This document shows positions 8,193-15,857 of a stretch of DNA of 34,570 nt, piece by piece. Origin of the DNA: a virus; IMG/VR virus record IMGVR_UViG_3300031951_000649, positions 1 to 34,570 of that record; one strand, written 5' to 3'. The first letter of the stretch is position 1; every line of letters starts with the position of its first letter. The notes beneath the pieces are model-generated. The model made no database searches. It worked only from the letters and a program-made list of their open reading frames with translations, and was not told where the DNA came from. Position numbers and translations under genes: made by a program.

Positions 8193-8928
8193 AATATTTC
8201 ACCTCCGCTGATTTTTTAATAGACTTTGTTCCTTGCGACCAAGTTCCGCAATCTCGACACTGATAGCGTTGATACGCTCCTGTAGTAGATATAGCACTGC
8301 CTCTTTTTTGCAGATTCGTCGAAGCACAATTCGGGCAATGGTGTCCATCCAAGAAGAGATTGTGATTAGGATGAGACTTAATCCAAGGAAGAAGAGTGCC
8401 GTACAACGACTCAAGTAAAACGACATCTTGTATATTATACTTTTCCATACGCTTCCAAGCATCTTTATCTCCGTTCATGCACTTGACCCACAACTCGTGT
8501 CCTTCGTGTTCGTGTTTCTTTCCTAATCCTAAGCGTTGTGCTACATAGTCCAGCTTGTTACTAGGAAACCTAAAATTGCTACGAACAACACGCAGTAGGT
8601 CAATTTGTTTATAAGGCGATGGTGGATTAAAACTATGTAATAAGAATTCCTTGTTAAGTGTAGGAATATCAAACTTAGTACCATTATAATGAACCACAGC
8701 ATCTGCATCGTTAAGAAGGGCATGAATTCCTTTCAGCATTGTCTTTGGTCTTGATTGATGTACAGAATCAAACAGTACATCTTTCTGTCCTAGCCACTTA
8801 GCTGCGTAGCACAGGACATAAGAAGACTCCATCAACTGATTGATACTGACATTCTGTTGCCAAAGACCCCACACATGAGCTGTGTTAGGACTTGACTCAA
8901 TATCTAGTAGTAGTATTTTCAAGACCAT
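8185..8928 (-). CDS. RNase H-fold DEDDy exonuclease with C-terminal zinc ribbon
   Basis: The 247-aa product has the three exonuclease motifs of the DnaQ/RNase H-like superfamily. These are Exo I LLLDIES (Asp9, Glu11), Exo II VVHYNGTKFD (Asp87) and Exo III YNIQD (Tyr164, Asp168), so a DEDDy-type 3'-5' nuclease of the RNase_H_2 kind is likely. A second domain at the C-terminus has two Cys pairs (C198-x2-C201 and C224-x2-C227) forming a zinc ribbon that probably binds nucleic acid. The DNA polymerase of this phage already has its own exonuclease domain, so this enzyme may degrade host DNA, process ends or act on RNA; which one cannot be told. The gene overlaps both neighbours (10 and 8 bases). 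Confidence 0.85.
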   Translation of the reverse strand: MVLKILLLDIESSPNTAHVWGLWQQNVSINQLMESSYVLCYAAKWLGQKDVLFDSVHQSRPKTMLKGIHALLNDADAVVHYNGTKFDIPTLNKEFLLHSFNPPSPYKQIDLLRVVRSNFRFPSNKLDYVAQRLGLGKKHEHEGHELWVKCMNGDKDAWKRMEKYNIQDVVLLESLYGTLLPWIKSHPNHNLFLDGHHCPNCASTNLQKRGSAISTTGAYQRYQCRDCGTWSQGTKSIKKSAEVKYYA

Positions 8929-9236
8929 TCCTTGTCTTCATCATACTTCTCAAGGTCTAGTTCCTGTTGAGCATCAGGAATTTCAATACTATAATCTGCT
9001 GCTCGTGTTGAAAAGTATCCATGATTATTAACAAATCGCAATTTCTCTTTTACATCATAGCCATAAATACCACTTAGGAAGTCTGCAAAGTCAAGCATCA
9101 CTGCAGTCCATTCTGTGTCTGACGAATGCGATACTGTCATTTCAACTGATTTCTCTTTTGGATAACCGTATTGGGCGCCGTCATCATCATACTCAGACTC
9201 ATAGCTAAAACGATAAGTATTGGTTAAATCTTTCAT
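8919..9236 (-). CDS. Hypothetical acidic protein (105 aa)
   Basis: The product is rich in Asp, Glu and Tyr. Residues 1-40 (Arg/Tyr/Ser-rich, with an Asp cluster at 17-19) and the segment about 45-75 look folded, and the last 20 residues form an acidic tail. There is no Cys cluster, membrane span or catalytic motif. The start has an AGAAAGGAAA ribosome site, and the 3' end overlaps the exonuclease start by 10 bases, implying translational coupling. Given its place among nucleases it may accompany DNA metabolism, but I do not recognise it. Confidence 0.75.
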   Translation of the reverse strand: MKDLTNTYRFSYESEYDDDGAQYGYPKEKSVEMTVSHSSDTEWTAVMLDFADFLSGIYGYDVKEKLRFVNNHGYFSTRAADYSIEIPDAQQELDLEKYDEDKEWS

Positions 9237-9248
9237 TGTGTTTCCTTT

Positions 9249-9581
9249 CTATCTTGCCATCATGTTAAATAATACTTCTGCATCGATTACTGCTAAAGGT
9301 TTACTGCCATTCTGCTTAACAATCACAATCGGCTCATAATCACCGTGTGATTTTGCTTGTTCGTAATACTTATACACTGCCACCTTTGCTAACGACTTAC
9401 ATTCAATTGATGCTGGAATTTCATCTTTAGCAAACTGAGACATCACAATGTCTTCACCGTGACTCCCCATCGGACAACTGCGTAAATCTAGTTCGCTTAG
9501 TTGCGGATACCTTTTTAGTAACTCTTTTACTACCCACTTTTGTAGGTTTCGTCCCTTTGCTTTCGCTGACTGTGGCTTCAT
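9249..9581 (-). CDS. PD-(D/E)xK nuclease, resolvase-like
   Basis: A 110-aa protein with the layout of small PD-(D/E)xK nucleases. It has a basic N-terminal helix (KAKGRNLQKWVVKEL), then GEDIV (Asp44) and the IECK catalytic core (Glu59, Lys61), followed by a helix with YYEQAKSH and a strand PIVIVKQNG. Family members of this size are often annotated as Holliday-junction resolvases or single-strand nucleases in phage replication modules. The start at 9581 has a clear AGAAAGG ribosome site, and the conserved helix begins at residue 9, so a later start is unlikely. Its first 128 bases are also read in another frame by the upstream gene, an unusually long overlap. Confidence 0.78.
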   Translation of the reverse strand: MKPQSAKAKGRNLQKWVVKELLKRYPQLSELDLRSCPMGSHGEDIVMSQFAKDEIPASIECKSLAKVAVYKYYEQAKSHGDYEPIVIVKQNGSKPLAVIDAEVLFNMMAR

Positions 9582-9804
9582 TTAATACCTTTCTATCTTT
9601 AATCCATGCTTTGGGAATGTGCATCCTAGCGTTGGTTTCGGTGTCCGACCATGTAGACGCAATGCAGATTGCTTCATCGGTTTCATGGACTAGAAACCCA
9701 ACAGTAATGCACTGGTGAATCTCTGCTTTAACTTTCTCTTCCCATCCGGAGTCAGCAACAGCATCAATCCATGAGATTTGAATTATATCTGGGGTAACTG
9801 CCAC
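9454..9804 (-). CDS. Conserved hypothetical protein with overprinted basic tail
   Basis: It begins at a GTG (9804) behind AAAGGA and overlaps the exonuclease gene by 22 bases. Residues 1-70 look like a real folded domain: a WIDAVADSGWEE motif, a strand-rich middle, and STWSDTETNARMHIPKAWI. Short proteins of this kind are common among phage replication genes. The C-terminal 45 residues are low complexity and very basic (many Lys, Thr, Ser, Arg) and lie over the start of the PD-(D/E)xK gene. That tail may have arisen by overprinting; it could bind nucleic acid or be tolerated filler. Function unknown. Confidence 0.72.
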   Translation of the reverse strand: MAVTPDIIQISWIDAVADSGWEEKVKAEIHQCITVGFLVHETDEAICIASTWSDTETNARMHIPKAWIKDRKVLNEATVSESKGTKPTKVGSKRVTKKVSATKRTRFTQLSDGESR

Positions 9805-10463
9805 AGTTCATTTTCCTTTCGTTGTAACCACAATAATTGTCCATTTTCTAAGACACGCTTTTCATCGCCGTCATACGCTTCTAAAACGGCTTTAAACAGT
9901 TCTGTTTCATTGGTACAGTCCGCTAGTAGCTTCTTTGCTTTAACTGGTCCAATGCCTTTTAATCCAACGATATTATCAATCCTGTCGCCAGTTAATATCT
10001 GTGTATAAAAAGACACTAAGCCTTCAAACTCTGAGACATAATACTTTTCTTTTTTACGATAGTTGTAATGCCAGCCTCTAAACTGGTTTAAATCCTTATC
10101 AATATGAACCATGATGGTTTCGTCTTCAGGCACTGCATAAGCAGCAATGCCAACAGCATCATCCGCTTCGATTCCTTTGACGACTGTAAAGCCCCACGAT
10201 GTTACTAAATGACACCTAAGTGCTTGAAAATGCACAGGTTTCTCAGAAGTGCGTTGTCCTTTATAGGGCGCAGTAACAGCTAAGTCATCTCGAAAGTTAC
10301 CTTTACCGGTCAGGAATCCTTTATAGTCTTCACAATCTAAATCCATACACAACTCAACCATTGTCTGCTCAAGCCGTGAAACCGCAATAGGCTCCTCTAC
10401 ATCATTGCTAGAGAAGCCTACTGCGTAGATTAACGAATCAGCGTCAATCAGCGCTGTTATCAC
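9783..10463 (-). CDS. 5'-3' exonuclease / flap endonuclease
   Basis: The 226-aa product is a phage FEN-type nuclease that removes RNA primers and 5' flaps. Visible motifs are ALIDAD (Asp7, Asp9), YKGQR (67-71), the acidic pair GIEADDAVG (Glu99, Asp101, Asp102), HIDKD (Asp122, Asp124), TGDRIDN (Asp160, Asp163) and the helix-3turn-helix DNA-binding motif GLKGIGPVKAKKLL (167-180). This is the complete order of metal-binding acids for the T5/T4/T7 5'-nuclease family. The ATG overlaps the SSB stop in an ATGA junction, so the two are translated together, which fits a joint role at the fork. Confidence 0.94.
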   Translation of the reverse strand: MITALIDADSLIYAVGFSSNDVEEPIAVSRLEQTMVELCMDLDCEDYKGFLTGKGNFRDDLAVTAPYKGQRTSEKPVHFQALRCHLVTSWGFTVVKGIEADDAVGIAAYAVPEDETIMVHIDKDLNQFRGWHYNYRKKEKYYVSEFEGLVSFYTQILTGDRIDNIVGLKGIGPVKAKKLLADCTNETELFKAVLEAYDGDEKRVLENGQLLWLQRKENELWQLPQI

Positions 10464-10876
10464 AGGATGTCATCATCCATGTTTTCGTCAGCATCAACAC
10501 CATCGGCGCTGTACTTGACTAAATCAGTAATAACAATCTTTGCTAATGAAGCCGAGACACCATTCTTGTTCTTCCACTTCCACTCGTAAGGCTTGATAAG
10601 TGCAATTGCTTTAGAACCATTGCCAACAGTATCTTTTATTTCATTACCAGACTTATCGTACGGCTGAATAGCATAGTTTGACTTCACAGTCAAGAACCAG
10701 CCCTTCTCAGGTTTGTCCTCACGCTTGCGTGGTGCAAGACCGATAGCCTCTAGCGCCTTAACAGCGTTGTCTGATAGATTGGCTAAGTCGCATTGGAACT
10801 TACCACTCATTTCGTTAACACGGTCAAAGAAAGCCCATTGAACTTCTGCTTGAATTTTTACTGGTTTCATTTCCAT
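10460..10876 (-). CDS. Single-stranded DNA-binding protein, T7 gp2.5-like
   Basis: A 138-aa protein with an OB-fold-like alternation of strands, the core VGNGSKA followed by KPYEWKWKNKNG, and a strongly acidic C-terminal tail (DADENMDDDIL). The acidic tail is the hallmark of replication SSBs and, as in T7 gp2.5, would contact the polymerase and helicase. The start is set by AAGGAGAG 5-6 bases before the ATG. It lies between the exonuclease and the polymerase in the leftward operon. Assignment rests on tail, length, core and context; it is not of the E. coli SSB type. Confidence 0.85.
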   Translation of the reverse strand: MEMKPVKIQAEVQWAFFDRVNEMSGKFQCDLANLSDNAVKALEAIGLAPRKREDKPEKGWFLTVKSNYAIQPYDKSGNEIKDTVGNGSKAIALIKPYEWKWKNKNGVSASLAKIVITDLVKYSADGVDADENMDDDIL

Positions 10877-10964
10877 ATTACTCTCCTTATCTACTACGGT
10901 TTAGAAATACTGCTTGGTTATTATACAACAACTTACAACTAAATGATTCCACTATATGAAATAG

Positions 10965-11150
10965 TTACTGCAGTGTTTGAGTGCTGTAATCAATACTGGC
11001 TTCTAGTGTGCCGTCTTCAATATCAAGTAACGCATCCTTTAATAATTCGTAGGTCTCTTCAAGGTCAAAAGAGGATTCTAAACTGTAAGTACCATTCTTA
11101 TAAGCAGTAACAACAGTCATTCCTAATATATCTTCTTTATTTTTATCCAT
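10965..11150 (-). CDS. Small acidic hypothetical protein (61 aa)
   Basis: It starts at an ATG that overlaps the polymerase stop by one base and is followed by an 88-base gap before the SSB. The sequence is acidic with a predicted helix in DLEETYELLKDALLDIEDG (residues 30-48), and there are no Cys residues. The tight coupling to the polymerase suggests a role at replication or simply a passenger position. I do not recognise a family. Confidence 0.7.
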   Translation of the reverse strand: MDKNKEDILGMTVVTAYKNGTYSLESSFDLEETYELLKDALLDIEDGTLEASIDYSTQTLQ

Positions 11151-12799
11151 TAATGGGTCTCTTTCCAGTTATTACCTACACGATATTCGCCACTTAATGG
11201 ACAGCGCATATTTAATATCACACCAGCATCGGCAATCGACTGTACGCCTAGTTTGCCGACTTCGTCTGCACGCTTCTCTTCTACTTCAACCTGCCATTCA
11301 TCATGAACATTGGCTACGAACTTATAATCAATCTGTGACTGGCGCAAACGCTTATTGAATATCACCAGTGCCTGCTTCATTGCTATCGCACCTGCGCCTT
11401 GCAATAGCGTGTTGAGCGCTGAATGCTCCGAGCGAACGAGTAACTTGCGTCCGTCAAGACCCGGTAGCCACGCTTTCTGAGCATAGATACGAGAAACCTT
11501 TTCCCGCAATTGTTTAAGCCTCGGCGTGTTGCGTAGAAAACTAGTAATGAGTGCTTGTCCTTCTTTCGATGAACCTCCAACAATTGACCCAATCTTGGCA
11601 CTTCCCGCACCATAGAGGAATGCATAGATAAAAGTCTTAGCTTGGTTCCTTGTCTCAAGCCCTGCTGCTTTCTGGTTTGCTGTGTGAATGTCGCCTGATA
11701 CAACTTCAGTAGTATACGCATCGTCTTTCATATAATGAGCCAACATCCGCAATTCTAAACCGCTTGCATCAATGCCAACTAATTTATATCCTTTCTTAAC
11801 TGTCCAAAGTTCTCTGCAATCAGGACCATAGGGACTACCACTATTGGGAACCTGCGCCATGTTAGGGCTGTGGTGTGTCATGCGACCTGTGACTGCGCCG
11901 TTAGTAATGACCTGTCCATGCACACGACCATCAGTTTGAATAGCATCAATCCAACTTTCAACCTGTGCTATCCGCTTTTGTAACATCAAGTACTCAGCGA
12001 TGGCTTTCGCTTCTGGGATGTCGATGCCTTCGAGCGTGGTTTCGTCGACGATGATGTTACCTTTCGGGGTACGCTTTTTCGGCTTCCAGCCTTTTTCAAT
12101 GAGCCTTTCTGCGATTTGCTGGCGACTTCCGGGATTGAAGTCTTCCACGATGTCGGGAAGGGGTCTACCTGTTGTTTTGTGGGTGCGACCAGATGTGACT
12201 TTGGCAGGAAAGATGCTCTGCATTTCAACGCAAATAGCGTCCAACTTAGTTTTAAGAACAGATAGTAATTGTAGAGCTTTAGCTTCATCGAATCTGAATC
12301 CACTTCGCTCTTGCTCTGCGATGATGAACGCAACTTCGTGTTCGAGTTTGATACTTTCTTTTGAATAATCATTTGACATCTCCTTGGTTAAATGTTCATA
12401 CAACTTCTGTGTTACTAATGTATCTTGAATGCAATAGTCAAGCATCTCTTGGGTAAGACCGCCATTAAAAGATTCAAAACTACTCTTAAAGAATCCTATA
12501 CGCTTACCCCATTCAGACAGACTGTGACCGCCGTCTAATTGCGGATTATATAGGCGAGACATCACTAAGGTGTCAACAATCTTTTCTTCCGCAATCGTTA
12601 TTTTCCATAAGTTCTTTAGAACAGGCACATCAAAGAAAATTCCATTGTGAGCAATAATCTGCTCTGCTCTGTCTAAGAAATTCTGCAGCCCAACAAAGTT
12701 CTGCCAAATATGCACTTGGTTTGTATCAATGTCACGAGCAACGACACACCAAATCTTGTCGGGAAATAAATTGGTTTCAATATCAAGAACGATTCTCAT
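11150..12799 (-). CDS. DNA polymerase, family A, with 3'-5' exonuclease
   Basis: The 549-aa replicative polymerase has an N-terminal proofreading domain with DIET (Asp6, Glu8), HNGIFFD (Asp57) and DYCIQD (Asp126). The polymerase domain has motif A LVGIDASGLELR (Asp344), motif B RNQAKTFIYAFLYG (Arg384, Lys388, Tyr392) and motif C VHDE (His499, Asp500, Glu501). Tyr392 sits where T7 has Tyr526 and E. coli Pol I has Phe762; Tyr there has been linked in the literature to virulent phages. The protein is about 155 residues shorter than T7 gp5, so the thioredoxin-binding loop is probably absent. The start overlaps the preceding stop as ATGA (12796-12799). Confidence 0.97.
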   Translation of the reverse strand: MRIVLDIETNLFPDKIWCVVARDIDTNQVHIWQNFVGLQNFLDRAEQIIAHNGIFFDVPVLKNLWKITIAEEKIVDTLVMSRLYNPQLDGGHSLSEWGKRIGFFKSSFESFNGGLTQEMLDYCIQDTLVTQKLYEHLTKEMSNDYSKESIKLEHEVAFIIAEQERSGFRFDEAKALQLLSVLKTKLDAICVEMQSIFPAKVTSGRTHKTTGRPLPDIVEDFNPGSRQQIAERLIEKGWKPKKRTPKGNIIVDETTLEGIDIPEAKAIAEYLMLQKRIAQVESWIDAIQTDGRVHGQVITNGAVTGRMTHHSPNMAQVPNSGSPYGPDCRELWTVKKGYKLVGIDASGLELRMLAHYMKDDAYTTEVVSGDIHTANQKAAGLETRNQAKTFIYAFLYGAGSAKIGSIVGGSSKEGQALITSFLRNTPRLKQLREKVSRIYAQKAWLPGLDGRKLLVRSEHSALNTLLQGAGAIAMKQALVIFNKRLRQSQIDYKFVANVHDEWQVEVEEKRADEVGKLGVQSIADAGVILNMRCPLSGEYRVGNNWKETH

Positions 12800-13170
12800 T
12801 CGATTATTGTAACCAAATCTGCAAGATTAATCAAGTATAGTTTAGAAGTATTATCATCGCCACCACGCACTACTCTCGGCTTGTGTTTTTTAATATAGCG
12901 CTTTAGCACCGCCACAGGAAACACGAGTGTCATTATTAGTTCACCCTTTAATGCTAGATTATGAAACCAGAAGTCTGATTGTGTTACAGCAATGCCACTA
13001 GGATGTCCACGACTCTCAAATTCAATTACAATATTACCCGTTGAATTCCACTTATCTCGCTCAGTCTTAACTTCAATCTTACTGTTCTGAAATATATCAG
13101 CAATCTTTTGTTCAAAGATTTGTCCATATTCCAAATCAATATCGAAGCGATTATCGTTGTTCAGTTTCAT
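12796..13170 (-). CDS. Hypothetical protein, possible PD-(D/E)xK nuclease fold
   Basis: The 124-aa product has an N-terminal helix with FEQKIADIF, then a strand KIEVKTERD, the turn KWNSTGN, a strand IVIEFESRG and GIAVTQSDFW. The order helix, Glu, strand with ExK (residues 33-35), then a second acidic strand resembles compact PD-(D/E)xK nucleases, and similar proteins occur in phage replication modules. The evidence is a pattern only, and the catalytic acids are not certain. It is joined to both neighbours by ATGA overlaps (upstream 49-aa gene and downstream polymerase), so it is co-translated with the polymerase. Confidence 0.72.
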   Translation of the reverse strand: MKLNNDNRFDIDLEYGQIFEQKIADIFQNSKIEVKTERDKWNSTGNIVIEFESRGHPSGIAVTQSDFWFHNLALKGELIMTLVFPVAVLKRYIKKHKPRVVRGGDDNTSKLYLINLADLVTIIE

Positions 13171-13316
13171 TTAAGATTAATCCAGAGTCCTATTTGCGCT
13201 GCAGCATAACCTATCCAAATCAATGCGTTAGACATACTGCCTTTACTTAATTGCAAGACACCAACAACTAAATAGCCAATGCCAGTAGCTCCGACAATGT
13301 AGTGTTCAAGAGTCAT
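13167..13316 (-). CDS. Small two-span membrane protein (49 aa)
   Basis: Found by reading the gap between two genes. The 49-residue product starts MTLEHYIVGATGIG and has two hydrophobic segments (about residues 7-23 and 30-46) separated by a short polar turn LSKGSMSN. It is linked by ATGA overlaps at both ends (13313-13316 and 13167-13170), which strongly supports real translation. Small hairpin membrane proteins in phage early operons can modify host membrane processes or exclude other phages, but nothing here says which. Confidence 0.75.
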   Translation of the reverse strand: MTLEHYIVGATGIGYLVVGVLQLSKGSMSNALIWIGYAAAQIGLWINLK

Positions 13317-13522
13317 TTCTTTTTAACTACTTTCTTCTTAACAACAATCGGTTCTTCTTCAACTGGTCTAGGTGTCTCAAACATTATTGCTAATAGTTCT
13401 TGAATCTCTGGTTCTGTTGCCACCCAACGACTGCCGTCATTAAAGTGAATCTCTCTGTCAATGATGTAAGTAACATTCTCAGGATTGATAAGCCTGTTGC
13501 CAATTCTTAGTAGTTTACTCAT
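13313..13522 (-). CDS. Hypothetical protein with Lys-rich tail (69 aa)
   Basis: The first 50 residues (MSKLLRIGNRLINPENVTYI and onward) read like a small beta-rich domain with an NDGSRWV turn. The last 15 alternate Val and Lys in a VVKKK repeat preceded by an acidic PVEEEP linker. The tail could contact nucleic acid. It overlaps the upstream gene by 8 bases and the 49-aa membrane protein by an ATGA. No family recognised. Confidence 0.72.
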   Translation of the reverse strand: MSKLLRIGNRLINPENVTYIIDREIHFNDGSRWVATEPEIQELLAIMFETPRPVEEEPIVVKKKVVKKK

Positions 13523-13781
13523 CGCCCATTCTCTCTAGTTCGTGTTCAGCTAGTGCTGTAGCTGCTTTTAAACTCTTAATTAATTGTTTTACATCGTCAC
13601 GGTGGTCATGATGGATAGCACCGCCAACGAAATACATTTCTAAAGTTTGACGCACAACTTCTTTTAATGTGCTTTTAAATGTAACAGGGTCATCGCCATC
13701 ACCAATGTAGAATCCATACTCCATACTGCCATTCTCAGCAACCCAGATAAAACTGTCTATCTTAACTGTTTTTGTAGTCAT
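13515..13781 (-). CDS. Hypothetical protein (88 aa)
   Basis: The N-terminal half is beta-like (VKIDSFIWVAENGSMEYG) and the C-terminal half helical (LIKSLKAATALAEHELERMG). Residues 57-60 form a His/Asp cluster (HHDH) that could bind metal. It overlaps both neighbours (ATGA upstream at 13778-13781, 8 bases downstream) in the continuous leftward operon. I do not recognise it. Confidence 0.72.
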   Translation of the reverse strand: MTTKTVKIDSFIWVAENGSMEYGFYIGDGDDPVTFKSTLKEVVRQTLEMYFVGGAIHHDHRDDVKQLIKSLKAATALAEHELERMGDE

Positions 13782-14107
13782 CCTTGCTCCTTTTTTAAAT
13801 ACGAATCAATTGCATCATCAATCTCTTGACCTAACATCCACTGCCATTTAGTCATGTCGCCGTTGCACAGAATCACAGATGGTGCCGCAATCTCAGGGTC
13901 AACATCCCATGACGCACTGCGTAGCCAGAGATAGCGTTCAGCGTTCTTATACACTTCCTGATTGTCCTGAATCTTACTAAACACATTACGATTGAGTTCT
14001 TTAAGTCTTTCAATCTCGGTGCATAAATCAGTGATGATTTTACGAGTGACATGATACTCATCGGTTTGTGCATAGCGCTTTGCTTTGTCAATTAAATCGT
14101 CTTTCAT
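13778..14107 (-). CDS. Hypothetical protein, coiled-coil N-terminus (109 aa)
   Basis: Residues 1-60 are a charged helix (IERLKELNRNVF and around). After that comes AERYLWLRSASWD and a C-terminal helix LGQEIDDAIDSYL. The pattern 'AERYxWLR ... EIDDAID' recurs in many small phage and prophage proteins next to replication genes, with no known role. The start overlaps the primase-helicase stop in an ATGA junction, so both are probably translated together. Confidence 0.75.
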   Translation of the reverse strand: MKDDLIDKAKRYAQTDEYHVTRKIITDLCTEIERLKELNRNVFSKIQDNQEVYKNAERYLWLRSASWDVDPEIAAPSVILCNGDMTKWQWMLGQEIDDAIDSYLKKEQG

Positions 14108-15690
14108 AGTGTGTCCTTAATTTCTAACATTCGTCCGGTTTGTCCATTATACAGCAAAGCACCACAATTACCAGTGTAACCACTAAATCGATTCTTTAAC
14201 ACTCGTACCGATGTGGTATTACGCTCAATCGGGTCTTCTGCCTGTCCATTACGCTCTAATCCTATCACAATGTCCGATAACTGTGCAATAGCACCTGAGC
14301 CACGCAACTGTGCCAAAGATGTCACTGCGCCTTCTTCGTGTCCACGACCTTCGTTACGCTTTAGGTGTGAGACACAAATCAAACTGATACCAGTCTCTTG
14401 CACAATCATGCGTAGCTTAGTCATAATAGCGTCTAGAGCTTTGCGTTCATCACCAACATCACCGCCACTGACAATAATACTAATATGGTCAAGAAAGACA
14501 TAACCACAGCCAAGACCCTTAGCCATGTAGCGCACTCTGTTGACAATGTTTTCCAAAGAAGTGCTACCAAAATGGTCAAACAAATACAAGCGGTCAGTTC
14601 CCAAAGTTCTATCAAATGCATCTTTTAACTCCTCAGAAGTAACTTCAACATCAGGTAAATGAATTGGTTTATTTACCGCCAAAGACATAAGCGACCTAGC
14701 AGTCTTGCGGACTCCCTCTTCAAGAAACATAAGTCCAATGTTGTCGGTTGTCTTGTTAAGTATGTGCCATACAATCTCTCTAAGAAATTGTGATTTGCCA
14801 AGTCCACTTCCTGCTGTGACCATAACGAGTTCACCCTTGCGGATGCCGTATGTGAGCTTATTAAGTGCCTCGTACGGATAGTCACAATCAGCCTTTTCAA
14901 TAGGCGCTGATACCATGTCCCAGAGACTGTTGCCTTGCACAATTCCATCAGGGATATAAGACTCAGCACCCCACCAAGTATCAACAAATTCTTTACTAGC
15001 GTTATTCTCAAGATAATCACACGCATCTTTGTATCCTGTCTTGTGCTTCATTATTTTAACTTTGCCGCCGAACAACTCAGCGACTGCCTGTGCTGCTTTC
15101 TGTCCGGGTTCATCGGCATCAAACGCTAAGACAATGTTCTCAAACGAATCAATCCATTCATATTGTGCTTTGCAGTCCTTTAGAGCGCCACTAGCGCCAC
15201 TACGGATACTCACGCAAGGGTACTTGCTACCTTGCATCTGATAAGCAGCTAGAGCGTCTAATTCACCCTCACAGATAGTCAGATAGCGACCAGATTTTGG
15301 GAATAAATGCTGTCCAAATAGTGTGGCATCTTTGAAGTCACCAGCAACACTAAAGGATTTGTTTTCCACAATCCTAGTTTTGATAGCGACCATCTTGCTA
15401 TCGGCATCATAGTAAGGATAGTAGTGTTTGCCATTATCTTGCTTAACACCAAATGCTATGCAAGTAGCCGAAGTAATACCACGGTCAACGATACTAAGAG
15501 AAGTAGCAGAGTCATAAAAGTTTAGTTCCTTATTCATTGGTTTTTTATAGTCTTTCGTAATTTCACCATTCCTAGCCTTGTATGTGTGGCATACATGACA
15601 GTAAGTGTGTCCATCGCTGTGCATCGCATTACCATCGCTTGAACCGCACTCGTCGCAAGCCATGTGATACAAAAATTTACTCTCTTTCAA
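14104..15690 (-). CDS. Primase-helicase, T7 gp4-like (TTG start)
   Basis: The fused enzyme makes primers and unwinds DNA at the fork. With the start proposed here (528 aa) it has a Cys4 zinc-binding domain (C12, C15, C31, C34), a TOPRIM primase domain with CEGELD (Glu141) and FDADEPG (Asp191, Asp193), and a DnaB-type helicase domain with Walker A GSGLGKS (294-300), Walker B FLDH (Asp401) and QLRGSG (Arg463). I choose TTG at 15688-15690. It sits 9 bases after GGAGGAGGG, overlaps the upstream stop as TTGA, and places the zinc domain 11 residues from the N-terminus, as in T7 gp4. An in-frame ATG at 15825 would add 45 poorly folded residues and overlap the upstream gene by 139 bases. Confidence 0.95.
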   Translation of the reverse strand: MKESKFLYHMACDECGSSDGNAMHSDGHTYCHVCHTYKARNGEITKDYKKPMNKELNFYDSATSLSIVDRGITSATCIAFGVKQDNGKHYYPYYDADSKMVAIKTRIVENKSFSVAGDFKDATLFGQHLFPKSGRYLTICEGELDALAAYQMQGSKYPCVSIRSGASGALKDCKAQYEWIDSFENIVLAFDADEPGQKAAQAVAELFGGKVKIMKHKTGYKDACDYLENNASKEFVDTWWGAESYIPDGIVQGNSLWDMVSAPIEKADCDYPYEALNKLTYGIRKGELVMVTAGSGLGKSQFLREIVWHILNKTTDNIGLMFLEEGVRKTARSLMSLAVNKPIHLPDVEVTSEELKDAFDRTLGTDRLYLFDHFGSTSLENIVNRVRYMAKGLGCGYVFLDHISIIVSGGDVGDERKALDAIMTKLRMIVQETGISLICVSHLKRNEGRGHEEGAVTSLAQLRGSGAIAQLSDIVIGLERNGQAEDPIERNTTSVRVLKNRFSGYTGNCGALLYNGQTGRMLEIKDTL

Positions 15691-15857
15691 TGTCTTGAAC
15701 CCTCCTCCGTAATGAGTTGACAGCGTAGTGCCTGAACCTCTGCCAACGCCATAACCAATTCGGTTTGTGTTTTGATTAGTTCGTCCTGTAATGCTTTGAT
15801 TTGCTTCATCAAATCTTGTTCGCATAATTCTCTATCCTCGCTTGTCCAAGTTGTCAT
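15687..15857 (-). CDS. Small coiled-coil protein (56 aa)
   Basis: Starts MTTWTSEDRELCEQDL and continues as a single amphipathic helix with Leu/Ile/Ala at heptad positions, ending ITEEGSRH. GGAGAG lies 5 bases before the ATG at 15857; a longer reading from 15938 would begin without such a site. The stop overlaps the primase-helicase TTG start as TTGA, which supports both genes. Likely a helical oligomer; function unknown. Confidence 0.75.
   Translation of the reverse strand: MTTWTSEDRELCEQDLMKQIKALQDELIKTQTELVMALAEVQALRCQLITEEGSRH

Noticed and set aside
10911-10960. Leftward promoter before the SSB gene
   Set aside because: A TATAAT is present on the minus strand (10925-10920), but no -35 or extended -10 was found at a valid distance; left uncalled.
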